64,000 bases of DNA from Neisseria weaveri. GTDB lineage: Bacteria > Pseudomonadota > Gammaproteobacteria > Burkholderiales > Neisseriaceae. Shown piece after piece: positions 56,676 through 64,000 of this stretch. The translations under genes and the position numbers were made by a program. The stretch is taken from contig NZ_LR134533.1 of NCBI RefSeq assembly GCF_900638685.1, positions 620,001-684,000 of the forward strand. Reading direction: 5' to 3'. Each line of letters opens with the position of its first letter. The first letter of the stretch is position 1. The notes beneath the pieces were generated by a model, which was not told the DNA's origin, ran no database searches, and saw only the letters and a list, made by a program, of their open reading frames with translations.

Positions 56676-57386
56676 ATGAATCCGACTATCGACCATGTTC
56701 AAGCCGTAGCTTTCGATTTGGACGGCACGCTCTGCGACTCCATTCCCGATTTGGCCGCTTCCGCCAACGCCATGCGCGGACATCTCGGCCTGCCTCCCCT
56801 GCCCCGAGACACCGTAGAAAGTTATGTCGGCGACGGCATCGGCATACTCGTCCACCGCGTGTTAACCGACCGGCGCGACGGTCAAGCCGAAGCCGCTCTG
56901 TGGGAGCAGGGCTTTACCTTTTTCGTGCACTACTACCGCGAACATTTGAGCGATTTCACCTGCGCCTATCCCGAAACCGAAACCGGCTTAGGCCTGCTGA
57001 AAAGCCTCGGTATTCCATTGGTCGTGATTACCAATAAAAACGAAATTTTGGCCGTCGAACTCTTAAAACAGCTCGGCTTGGCCGACTACTTCAGCCTGAT
57101 TCTCGGCGGAGACAGCCTGCCCGAGAAGAAACCCAGCGCGCTGCCGCTGAAACACGCCGCCGAAGTTTTGAATATCGACGTTGCCAATATGCTGATGGTC
57201 GGCGATTCGCACAACGACATTCTCGCCGCGAAAGCCGCAGGCTGTTTAAGCGTCGGCGTTACGTTCGGCTACGGCGACATGACCGAACTCTCGCAAAACC
57301 CGGCCACCAAACCGGACTGGCTGATCGGTTCGCTGCCGGAAATCTACGAAAACCTGCAACCGCAAAAAGAAAACGACGACGAATAA
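56676..57386 (+). CDS. gph: phosphoglycolate phosphatase
   Basis: A 236-residue HAD-superfamily phosphatase. The nucleophile motif is AFDLDGTLCDS; a helical cap covers about 20-90; motif II is VVITNKNEI and motif III/IV is KPSALPLKHA with MVGDSHNDILAAKAAG. It removes 2-phosphoglycolate formed during DNA repair. Other small HAD substrates are possible. A DUS pair and recX follow. Confidence 0.9.
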   Translation: MNPTIDHVQAVAFDLDGTLCDSIPDLAASANAMRGHLGLPPLPRDTVESYVGDGIGILVHRVLTDRRDGQAEAALWEQGFTFFVHYYREHLSDFTCAYPETETGLGLLKSLGIPLVVITNKNEILAVELLKQLGLADYFSLILGGDSLPEKKPSALPLKHAAEVLNIDVANMLMVGDSHNDILAAKAAGCLSVGVTFGYGDMTELSQNPATKPDWLIGSLPEIYENLQPQKENDDE

Positions 57387-57397
57387 TCCCAATATAC

Positions 57398-57434
57398 AGG
57401 CCGTCTGAAAAACTCCTTCATTTTCAGACGGCCT
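57398..57434 (+). terminator. DUS-pair terminator after gph
   Basis: AGGCCGTCTGAA 57398-57409 and TTCAGACGGCCT 57423-57434; recX starts 12 bp later. Confidence 0.75.
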
Positions 57435-57445
57435 CATCCGTATTT

Positions 57446-57898
57446 ATGAAGCCGCAAAAATCACTACGCGCCCGCGCCATGGACATACTTTCCCGACAGG
57501 AAATCAGCCGCGCCGAGCTCAAACGCAAACTGTTGCGATACAGCGAAGACGAAGAAGAAATCGACCGGGTTTTGGCAGAGTTTGCCGAACGCAATTGGCA
57601 GTCCGACCAACGCTTCGCCGAATCCTATATCCACAGCAAAAGTAAACAACACGGCCGCCTGCGTCTTAAGCATGCCCTCAACGCCAAAGGCGTCAGCGAA
57701 GAAGACGCACGCGCCTTCCTGCCCGACCGTCGGCAGGAACTGCAAACCGCCATCAGCGTTTTACGCAAAAAATTCAAACACCCCGACAAAGACCCGAAAG
57801 AAATCCAAAAACAAATGCGCTTTCTCGCCTATCGCGGTTTCGATATGGACACCATCCATACCGCCATCAAAAGCGACTGGGCGGAAACCGAAGAGTAA
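57446..57898 (+). CDS. recX: regulatory protein RecX
   Basis: A 150-residue, mainly helical protein that modulates RecA filaments. RecX repeats are visible as RARAMDILSRQEISRAELKRKL, then SDQRFAESYIHSKSKQHGRLRLKHAL and the third with FLAYRGFDMDTIHTAI. The TAA stop merges into a DUS whose first base is the last base of the stop. No recA is nearby. Confidence 0.92.
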   Translation: MKPQKSLRARAMDILSRQEISRAELKRKLLRYSEDEEEIDRVLAEFAERNWQSDQRFAESYIHSKSKQHGRLRLKHALNAKGVSEEDARAFLPDRRQELQTAISVLRKKFKHPDKDPKEIQKQMRFLAYRGFDMDTIHTAIKSDWAETEE

Positions 57899-57926
57899 GG
57901 CCGTCTGAAGAATAAGGCCGTCTGAA
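57898..57926 (+). repeat. two DUS in direct tandem
   Basis: AGGCCGTCTGAA at 57898-57909 and again at 57915-57926 in the same orientation, 17 bp apart. They span the gap between recX and the hydrolase gene and do not form a hairpin. Confidence 0.88.
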
Positions 57927-57940
57927 AAAAAGAACACCAA

Positions 57941-58750
57941 ATGAAAGAAACGCTCAACCATATCGACATCGCCCTCAACACCTACGGCAGCCGCGACAAC
58001 CCCACCCTGATTCTGATACACGGCCTGCTCGGCAACCGCACCTCGCTCGCCCCGTTGGCACAACAATTAAGCAGCCGTTACTTCACCGTTACCTACGATT
58101 GCCGCGGACACGGGCAAAGCAGCAAACCGCAACACTATACCTTAGCCGACCACGCCGCAGACCTGGCCGCCCTAATCGACCGTTTCGGCGGCCAAGCCCA
58201 CGTGTTCGGCTATTCGATGGGTTCGTATATTGCCGCCCAAGCCGCCATCAATACCCCGCAAAAAATCCGCCGCCTGATTCTGGCCGTGACCAAACCGAAA
58301 GATGACGGCAACGGCTCCTCCATTGCCCGATTGCTCCAAGCGCACGGCCTGACGCCGAAAACCGCAACGGAAACCCAAATCCAAGCCGTTTTGCAGGCCG
58401 CATTGTGGTCACCGCACACATCTCAAGCCCGACGCGATGCCCTCAACGCCGAAGCCGACCGGCGCGGACGCGAAGCCCGCATTCCCATACTCACCGCTGC
58501 ACAACGCCACGCCGTCAACCAAGCCTTAGTCGGCTTTGATCTCAGCGGCAAACTGCCCGATATCCAAGCCCCGACTCTGGTTATCGCCGGCAAATACGAC
58601 GGCATTAATCCGCCCGAAACCGTCCGTACCGTCGCCGATCTCATTCCCCGCAGCCGGTTCGAGTTATTCGAACACTCCGGCCATCTTATCCACCGCGAAG
58701 AGCCGGAAAAGCTGCTGCAAACCGTTGAAACCTTTCTTACCGAATCTTAA
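57941..58750 (+). CDS. alpha/beta hydrolase (YbfF-like)
   Basis: A 269-residue alpha/beta-fold hydrolase. An oxyanion-hole HGLLGNR is at about 27-33, the nucleophile Ser in VFGYSMGSY near 95, the acid Asp in AGKYDGINP, and the His in HSGHLIHRE near 250. The set is complete, so it should be an active esterase, thioesterase or peptidase. The substrate cannot be named. It is preceded by two tandem DUS and followed by a DUS-pair terminator. Confidence 0.85.
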   Translation: MKETLNHIDIALNTYGSRDNPTLILIHGLLGNRTSLAPLAQQLSSRYFTVTYDCRGHGQSSKPQHYTLADHAADLAALIDRFGGQAHVFGYSMGSYIAAQAAINTPQKIRRLILAVTKPKDDGNGSSIARLLQAHGLTPKTATETQIQAVLQAALWSPHTSQARRDALNAEADRRGREARIPILTAAQRHAVNQALVGFDLSGKLPDIQAPTLVIAGKYDGINPPETVRTVADLIPRSRFELFEHSGHLIHREEPEKLLQTVETFLTES

Positions 58751-58758
58751 ATCACTTG

Positions 58759-58785
58759 AGGCCGTCTGAAATTTTCAGACGGCCT
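58759..58785. terminator. DUS-pair terminator after the hydrolase
   Basis: AGGCCGTCTGAA 58759-58770 and TTCAGACGGCCT 58774-58785, between two convergent genes. Confidence 0.8.
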
Positions 58786-58820
58786 CATCAACTTCAATCA
58801 GCGGCAACCGGCAAAAAAAT

Positions 58821-59462
58821 CTATTTACCGTTACTCTGCCACCCTTCATGGCATGCTTCATACAAAGGCTGCAACAAACGCACCGCCGACACAATCCGCC
58901 CGACTGCATCCGTATGCGCTAAATCATCACGCCCGACATGGCAACCGATGCGGAAAAAATCCTTTCCGCCTGCCAACACTTCTTCTTTCCAAGCAAACAG
59001 AGCCGATGAGTTTAAATGATCGTCATATTCGCTGTCGCTGCCCAGCCAAACCTCAAAACCCGGAAGCCCGTCTTCGGGTAAAGCCTCTGTCCAACGGTGG
59101 TAATCCGCCAATCCGATCACCGACTGTGCGGCGCGGTAAGCATGCCAATCCAAAGCAACCGTCAGACGGCGGCGGTTCAGCAGCAGCGAAAAAATGGCCG
59201 CCGACTGCCGGTAACGATGGTATTTGAAATACGCGAAAAAGTGCGCCCTTACCTGCCAGCCGTTACACCAACGCTCGATATGCGGTTCTGCAAACTCCGC
59301 ACCCAAACGTCCGTAAACCTGCATAACCACATCGCGCCAAACCGCCCAAGCCGCTTTGTATTCCGCTTTCACGGCTTCCACCGAATCCGGCGCATATTTC
59401 TTCATTTGTGCAAACTGGAAAAAAGTGCGGTTAAACACATCACAACTTTCAGGACGCAACAT
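58821..59462 (-). CDS. conserved hypothetical protein, HI_0552-like
   Basis: A 213-residue soluble protein rich in aromatic residues, resembling the HI_0552 group known from Haemophilus and Neisseria. No function is established. Notable segments are MLRPESCDVFNRTFFQF at the start, then ERWCNGWQVRAHFFAYFKYH and DFFRIGCHVGRDDLAHTDAVG near the end. The ATG at 59462 is chosen because GGAG lies six bases upstream; a longer frame to 59501 crosses that site. It has no membrane segment or signal. The family call is from memory of conserved segments and is moderate. Confidence 0.72.
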   Translation of the reverse strand: MLRPESCDVFNRTFFQFAQMKKYAPDSVEAVKAEYKAAWAVWRDVVMQVYGRLGAEFAEPHIERWCNGWQVRAHFFAYFKYHRYRQSAAIFSLLLNRRRLTVALDWHAYRAAQSVIGLADYHRWTEALPEDGLPGFEVWLGSDSEYDDHLNSSALFAWKEEVLAGGKDFFRIGCHVGRDDLAHTDAVGRIVSAVRLLQPLYEACHEGWQSNGK

Positions 59463-59507
59463 ATATATCTCCACCGGCGGCATCAAGCCGCCCAATCCCA
59501 ATCCGAC

Positions 59508-59535
59508 AAAAAAGGAACCTTAAAGGCTCCTTTTT
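59508..59535 (-). terminator. intrinsic terminator after the amino acid ABC ATPase
   Basis: AAAGGAACC pairs with GGCTCCTTT with one mismatch around TTAAA, flanked by A and T runs, so it is active on both strands. Confidence 0.8.
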
Positions 59536-59540
59536 ATCCG

Positions 59541-60266
59541 TTAGTGCATTACCTGCTGCAAAAACTGTTTGGCACGCTCATGCTTCGGATTTCTAAAGAA
59601 CTCTTCCGGCGTCGCTTCTTCGATAATCTGCCCGTGATCAACAAAAATCACACGGTCGGCTACCTCGCGCGCAAAACCCATCTCATGCGTTACGCACATC
59701 ATGGTAATACCGGTCGTTGCCAAATCCTTCATCACGCGCAGCACTTCGCCGACCATTTCCGGATCAAGCGCAGATGTCGGCTCGTCAAACAGCATCACGC
59801 GCGGTTCCATCGCCAAACCGCGTGCAATCGCCACACGCTGCTGCTGGCCGCCTGAAAGCTGTCCGGGCAGCGCGTCTTTTTTATGCTTCAAGCCGACACG
59901 CTCCAACAGCTCCATCGCTTTTTTCTCCGCCTGCTCGCGGCTCTGTTTCTTCACTTTCATCGGCGACAGAATAATGTTTTCCAATACCGTCAAATGCGGA
60001 TACAGATTGAAGCTTTGGAACACAAAGCCCACCTCTTCACGGATTTTGTTCAAATCGGTTTTCGGGTCGGCCACGTTTACGCCGTCCACCCAAATCTCAC
60101 CGCTTTCGATGGTTTCAAGTTGGTTGACCGTACGGATAAGCGTCGATTTTCCGCTGCCCGAAGGACCGCACACCACCACCACTTCGCCCTGCTTCACTTC
60201 CAGATTGACGCCGTTGATTACATGCAGGTCTTTAAAATATTTATGTACGTTTTTAAACTTAATCAT
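59541..60266 (-). CDS. polar amino acid ABC transporter ATP-binding protein (GlnQ type)
   Basis: A 241-residue ATPase of the HisP/GlnQ family. Walker A is [12 protein letters not shown], the Q-loop [13 protein letters not shown], the signature [16 protein letters not shown], Walker [17 protein letters not shown], and the H-loop [11 protein letters not shown]. Such ATPases drive uptake of glutamate, glutamine or similar amino acids. No permease or binding-protein gene is beside it, so its partners are elsewhere. rsmA lies 19 bp upstream on the same strand, so the two may share a transcript. Confidence 0.92.
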   Translation of the reverse strand: MIKFKNVHKYFKDLHVINGVNLEVKQGEVVVVCGPSGSGKSTLIRTVNQLETIESGEIWVDGVNVADPKTDLNKIREEVGFVFQSFNLYPHLTVLENIILSPMKVKKQSREQAEKKAMELLERVGLKHKKDALPGQLSGGQQQRVAIARGLAMEPRVMLFDEPTSALDPEMVGEVLRVMKDLATTGITMMCVTHEMGFAREVADRVIFVDHGQIIEEATPEEFFRNPKHERAKQFLQQVMH

Positions 60267-60285
60267 GCTTGTTTCCTACGTTTTT

Positions 60286-61068
60286 TCAGACGGCCTTTTC
60301 AACCAGATAATTACTCAACTCAACATATTTTTCCGGCGCGATATGTTCTGCACGGTCTTGCGGATCGATGCCCACCGCCAGTAAATCCCCATCCGCGGCC
60401 ACTTCTTTCAAATTATTGCGGATGGTCTTGCGCCGCTGATGAAACGCCAGTTTCACCAGTTTGGCAAAATGGTCGAAATCTAAAGCTTCACCCAAACGGT
60501 GTTTTACCGGAATCATACGCACAACTGCCGAATCGACTTTAGGTGCGGGATCAAAAGATTCAGGCGGCACATCCAGCAGATATTCCATATCGAAAAAATA
60601 CTGCAACATCACGCCCAAGCGGCCGTAATCATTGGTTTTCGGCTCTGCCACCATGCGCTCGACCACTTCTTTTTGCAGCATAAAATGCATATCTGCAACT
60701 TCGTCCGCCACTTCGCTCAACCGGAACAGCAGCGGCGTGGAAATATTATACGGCAGATTACCGACAATCTTTTTCATGCCCGGCACGCTGCGGAAATCAA
60801 ACTGCAATACGTCGCCTTCGTGAATCTCCAACTTACCGGCAAACGGCAGGGTTTTCAAACGCTTGATAATATCTCTGTCGATTTCCACCACATGCAGCTT
60901 GTCCAACCGTTTGGCCAAAGGCTCCGTAATCGCCGCCAAACCCGGGCCGATTTCGATTACCGTATCGCCGGGCTGCGGGCGGACGGCGTTAACGATATCG
61001 CTGATAATACGCGTATCCTGCAGGAAATTCTGCCCGAAGCGTTTTCGTGCTTTATGTTCTTTCATCAT
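60286..61068 (-). CDS. rsmA: 16S rRNA dimethyladenosine transferase
   Basis: Methylates A1518 and A1519 at the 3' end of 16S rRNA. It has 260 residues. Family segments are KRFGQNFL, the SAM-binding [21 protein letters not shown] and the catalytic NLPYNIST (motif IV). The start is at 61068 or the adjacent ATG at 61065. The stop overlaps the DUS near 60288. The gene is also called ksgA. Confidence 0.95.
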   Translation of the reverse strand: MMKEHKARKRFGQNFLQDTRIISDIVNAVRPQPGDTVIEIGPGLAAITEPLAKRLDKLHVVEIDRDIIKRLKTLPFAGKLEIHEGDVLQFDFRSVPGMKKIVGNLPYNISTPLLFRLSEVADEVADMHFMLQKEVVERMVAEPKTNDYGRLGVMLQYFFDMEYLLDVPPESFDPAPKVDSAVVRMIPVKHRLGEALDFDHFAKLVKLAFHQRRKTIRNNLKEVAADGDLLAVGIDPQDRAEHIAPEKYVELSNYLVEKAV

Positions 61069-61455
61069 CTTTATTAATATCCGTCGGATTCAGGCGGTAT
61101 TGTAACTGAAAACCTGCAAAGCCGTCTGAATTTCACACACCGTCTCAAGCTTGGAAACACGGCTTTCAAACAAAGCAAACCGCCGCCGAAACGCCCCCAT
61201 GCCACATGGAAAAATCCGTATAAAACCGGAAAATTTTTAATTAATATAAAAATAAGTTATTGGAAAAATTTTATAAAATTTTAATAAAATACTTTATTTT
61301 CAATAAATTAAATAGAAAAAACAAATTCATTTATTCATACTTTATCCCATCAGGTTTTTTGATGAATCCCATCAGAATTTTGAATTTTACAGACCCATGC
61401 TTCATGGATAAACTCAAACGCACAAGAAAAATATCAACACTTTGGAGACTATATT
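61069..61455. other. AT-rich promoter region before prpB
   Basis: 387 bp between rsmA and prpB, very AT-rich from 61230 to 61420. A partial DUS (AAGCCGTCTGAA) is near 61120. A ribosome site (GGAG) precedes prpB. No gene or RNA is recognised. Confidence 0.5.
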
Positions 61456-62337
61456 ATGACCCTACCTTCTGCCGGTCTGAAATTCCGTCAAGCAGTTCAA
61501 GAATCGAATCCTTTAGCCGTTGTCGGCTGTGTTAACGCCTATTTCGCCCGCTTGGCTACGCAAAGCGGCTTTAAAGCCATCTATCTTTCCGGCGGCGGTG
61601 TCGCTGCCTGTTCGTGCGGCATTCCCGACTTGGGCATTACCACGATGGAAGACGTGCTGATCGATGCACGACGCATTACCGACAATGTCGACACGCCTCT
61701 GCTGGTGGATATCGATGTGGGTTGGGGCGGCGCATTCAATATCGCCCGTACCATCCGCAACTTCGAACGCGCGGGGGTAGCTGCCGTCCATATCGAAGAC
61801 CAAGTGGCTCAAAAACGCTGCGGTCACCGCCCGAACAAAGCCATCGTTTCCCAAGCGGAAATGGTTGACCGAATCAAAGCAGCCGTTGATGCGCGTGTTG
61901 ATGAAAACTTTGTCATCATGGCCCGTACCGACGCTTTGGCCGTTGAAGGTTTGGATGCTGCCATCGAGCGCGCGCAGGCCTGCGTGGAAGCCGGTGCCGA
62001 CATGATTTTCCCCGAAGCCATGACCGAACTGGGCATGTACAAAAAATTTGCCGATGCCGTCAAAGTTCCGGTATTGGCCAACATCACCGAATTTGGCGCA
62101 ACGCCGCTTTACACTCAGCAGGAACTGGCTGAAAACGGCGTTTCCCTAGTTCTTTATCCGCTTTCTTCTTTCCGTGCAGCCAGCAAAGCCGCATTGAATG
62201 TTTACCAATCCATTATGCGTGACGGTACTCAAGCCAACGTGGTAGATACCATGCAAACCCGTGCCGAGCTGTACGAACATCTGAATTACCACGATTTCGA
62301 GCAAAAACTGGATAAGCTGTTCAGCCAAAACAAATAA
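61456..62337 (+). CDS. prpB: 2-methylisocitrate lyase
   Basis: Splits 2-methylisocitrate to pyruvate and succinate in the methylcitrate cycle of propionate breakdown. It has 293 residues. The catalytic-loop motif is KRCGHRPNK near 120; [16 protein letters not shown] and HIEDQVAQK hold the metal-binding acids; [11 protein letters not shown] follows. It lies upstream of prpC on the same strand with a 177-bp gap. Confidence 0.95.
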   Translation: MTLPSAGLKFRQAVQESNPLAVVGCVNAYFARLATQSGFKAIYLSGGGVAACSCGIPDLGITTMEDVLIDARRITDNVDTPLLVDIDVGWGGAFNIARTIRNFERAGVAAVHIEDQVAQKRCGHRPNKAIVSQAEMVDRIKAAVDARVDENFVIMARTDALAVEGLDAAIERAQACVEAGADMIFPEAMTELGMYKKFADAVKVPVLANITEFGATPLYTQQELAENGVSLVLYPLSSFRAASKAALNVYQSIMRDGTQANVVDTMQTRAELYEHLNYHDFEQKLDKLFSQNK

Positions 62338-62514
62338 ACAACCAATCGGAATAAATGCGAAACAGATGCCGTCTGAAAACGGCGTCGGTTTCGCCCTACC
62401 CGAAAAATTTAAGACGGCCTCATCATTTGAATCAGAAACATTTGAATTATTTGATTTAAATAGAGTCCACAATAAGGCTTAAACCATAACGATTGTTTAC
62501 CTAGGAGAAATAAC

Positions 62515-63666
62515 ATGACTACCGAAACCCCAGTAACACCGAAACCGAAAAAATCCGTTGCCCTCTCAGGCGTACCTGCCGGCAATACCGCACTGTGTAC
62601 CGTGGGTCGCAGCGGCAACGATTTGAGCTACCGCGGCTACGACATTCTCGACTTGGCCAAACATTGCGAATTCGAAGAAGTGGCACACTTGCTGATTCAC
62701 GGCCATCTGCCGAACAAATTCGAGCTGGCCGCATACAAGAAAAAACTCCAATCACTGCGCGGTTTGCCTATCCGCGTGATTCAAGTGCTGGAAAGCCTGC
62801 CTGCGCACACTCACCCGATGGACGTATTGCGTACCGGCGTTTCCATGCTCGGCTGCGTTCATCCCGAGCGTGAAAGCCAACCGGCCAGCGAAGCGCGCGA
62901 TATTGCCGACAAACTGATTGCCTGCTTGGGCAGTATGCTGCTGTATTGGTACCAATACTCGCACAACGGCAAACGCATTAAAGTAGAAAGCAAAGAAGAC
63001 AGCATCGGCGGTCACTTCCTGCATCTGCTGCACGGCAAGCGCCCGAAAAAATCCCACGTTAAAGCCATGCACATTTCATTGATTCTGTATGCAGAACACG
63101 AATTCAATGCTTCTACTTTCACTTCGCGCGTGATTGCCGGTACGGGCTCCGACCTCTACTCTGCCATTACCGGTGCTATCGGCGCATTGAAAGGCCCGAA
63201 ACACGGCGGTGCCAACGAAGTGGCTTACGACATCCAAAAACGCTACCGCAATGCCGACGAAGCTGAAGCGGATATCCGCGAACGCATCGGCCGCAAAGAA
63301 ATCGTTATCGGCTTCGGTCACCCTGTTTACACCGTTTCCGATCCCCGCAACGTTGTGATTAAAGAAGTGGCACGCGAATTGAGCCAAGAAACCGGCGATA
63401 TGCGCTTGTTTGATGTGGCCGAGCGTCTGGAAACCCTGATGTGGAACGAGAAAAAAATGTTCCCGAATCTCGACTGGTTCTCTGCCGTTTCTTACCAAAA
63501 ACTGGGCGTGCCCACCGCCATGTTCACACCGCTATTTGTGATTTCGCGCACTACCGGCTGGTCTGCCCACGTTCTTGAGCAACGCCAAGACGGCAAGATT
63601 ATCCGCCCGAGCGCGAACTACACCGGCCCGGATGATTTGGCTTTCGTTCCGATGGAAGAGCGCTAA
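62515..63666 (+). CDS. prpC: 2-methylcitrate synthase
   Basis: Condenses propionyl-CoA with oxaloacetate. It has 383 residues. The citrate synthase fold is shown by [19 protein letters not shown], the His in [11 protein letters not shown], and the His-Pro and Asp of [13 protein letters not shown]. The C-terminal [11 protein letters not shown] is diagnostic for methylcitrate synthases. AGGAGA precedes the start. A further gene begins 328 bp downstream, as expected for a longer prp cluster. Confidence 0.95.
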   Translation: MTTETPVTPKPKKSVALSGVPAGNTALCTVGRSGNDLSYRGYDILDLAKHCEFEEVAHLLIHGHLPNKFELAAYKKKLQSLRGLPIRVIQVLESLPAHTHPMDVLRTGVSMLGCVHPERESQPASEARDIADKLIACLGSMLLYWYQYSHNGKRIKVESKEDSIGGHFLHLLHGKRPKKSHVKAMHISLILYAEHEFNASTFTSRVIAGTGSDLYSAITGAIGALKGPKHGGANEVAYDIQKRYRNADEAEADIRERIGRKEIVIGFGHPVYTVSDPRNVVIKEVARELSQETGDMRLFDVAERLETLMWNEKKMFPNLDWFSAVSYQKLGVPTAMFTPLFVISRTTGWSAHVLEQRQDGKIIRPSANYTGPDDLAFVPMEER

Positions 63667-63677
63667 TTAAATGTTGT

Positions 63678-63711
63678 AAGGTACGGTCGGTTTTACCAAC
63701 CGTACCTTTTT
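63678..63711 (+). terminator. intrinsic terminator after prpC
   Basis: AAGGTACGGTCGG pairs with CCAACCGTACCTT around TTTTA, followed by T's, 12 bp past the stop. Confidence 0.9.
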
Positions 63712-63994
63712 GATTTTCAGACAGCTTTTTTTAAACGGGCCGTCTGAAAATAAACTACTCAAGCAAATTAACAACCAAGCCGAAAAAAATTCAGACGGCC
63801 TGATTGCAAACAGCGCAAAATAAAACCGTTCTTTATATAATCAATCAAATAACAATAAAAATTCCCAACGCTTCGCTTCATAGAAACCGATAAGCTTAAT
63901 GCAGAGAATTTTTTTTCAGACGGCCTCCCCTCAATACAGGCCGTCTGAAAACTGAAACGCAAAATTGAAAAGAAAAACACTAAGGAGCAATTTT
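63712..63994. other. intergenic region with several DUS
   Basis: DUS or near-DUS copies occur near 63716 (one base changed), 63740, 63790, 63916 and 63938; the last two face each other. No ORF with coding character is seen. Confidence 0.6.
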
Positions 63995-64000
63995 ATGAGC
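63995..64000 (+). CDS. start of a further gene, cut by the window edge
   Basis: ATGAGC preceded by AAGGAG at eight bases. Only two codons are visible, so the product cannot be named. From its place after prpC it may be another prp-cluster gene. Confidence 0.55.

Overview
The window is a chromosomal segment of a Neisseriaceae bacterium, almost certainly genus Neisseria. The main evidence is the very frequent 12-mer AGGCCGTCTGAA (reverse TTCAGACGGCCT), the AG-type DNA uptake sequence (DUS) of Neisseria. It occurs singly inside genes and as close inverted pairs that serve as terminators at gene ends. Gene content and order agree: a TspA/FimV-like gene next to truA, then yciB-yciI-bolA and two periplasmic PPIases; lutACB plus lactate permease; lpxK-kdsB-adk; a GNA1946-like MetQ; prpBC. 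The dominant AG-DUS argues against N. meningitidis or N. gonorrhoeae, which use ATGCCGTCTGAA, and suggests a commensal or animal-associated species. The species cannot be fixed from this window. No tRNA, rRNA, CRISPR array, insertion sequence or prophage was seen.

Layout. 1-6.5 kb: tag (cut by the window edge), gcvH with a tiny lipoprotein gene upstream, a DUF3828-like lipoprotein, aldA, an AT-rich membrane-protein islet, and gcvT preceded by a tandem glycine riboswitch. 6.7-16.4 kb: an Lrp/AsnC regulator, DUF1415 and YbaN-like proteins, a NhaD/IT-type antiporter, truA, tspA/fimV, yciB, yciI, bolA and two PPIases. 16.6-25.6 kb: an iron alcohol dehydrogenase, a FadR/GntR regulator, a RhlE helicase, then lactate permease and lutACB with a PdhR/LldR-like operator. 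25.9-32.3 kb: tsaE-amiC, murI, a YejA-like peptide-binding protein and dacB (PBP4). 32.5-36.1 kb: a 1172-residue modular RTX protein. 36.2-40 kb: SRP 4.5S RNA (ffs), lpxK, a DUF2059 gene, ycaR, kdsB and adk. 40-47 kb: metNIQ and a 1276-residue FAD/Fe-S D-lactate dehydrogenase-type protein. 47-54.8 kb: a split exporter (TolC-like, HlyD-like, two ABC-2 permeases, no ATPase) interrupted by an EEP-family protein and a PD-(D/E)XK-like protein. 55-64 kb: lysC, gph, recX, an alpha/beta hydrolase, an HI_0552-like gene, an orphan polar amino acid ABC ATPase, rsmA, prpB, prpC and the first codons of another gene.

How the genes work together. Lactate is a clear theme: uptake (lldP), L-lactate oxidation (lutACB), a D-lactate dehydrogenase-like flavoprotein and a FadR-type regulator lie within 29 kb. 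The glycine cleavage genes gcvH and gcvT are controlled at least partly by a riboswitch. Aldehyde and alcohol oxidation (aldA, yiaY-like) and propionate catabolism (prpBC) widen carbon use. Envelope functions are prominent: lpxK, kdsB, murI, amiC, dacB, tspA.

The most unusual points are the glycine riboswitch whose second aptamer carries an inverted DUS pair where its variable stem should be; the exporter without an ATPase; the AT-rich membrane-protein islet bordered by a 27-bp palindrome; a nuclease-like protein with glycine at the expected catalytic glutamate; the modular RTX protein; and the five uptake sequences inside lpxK.
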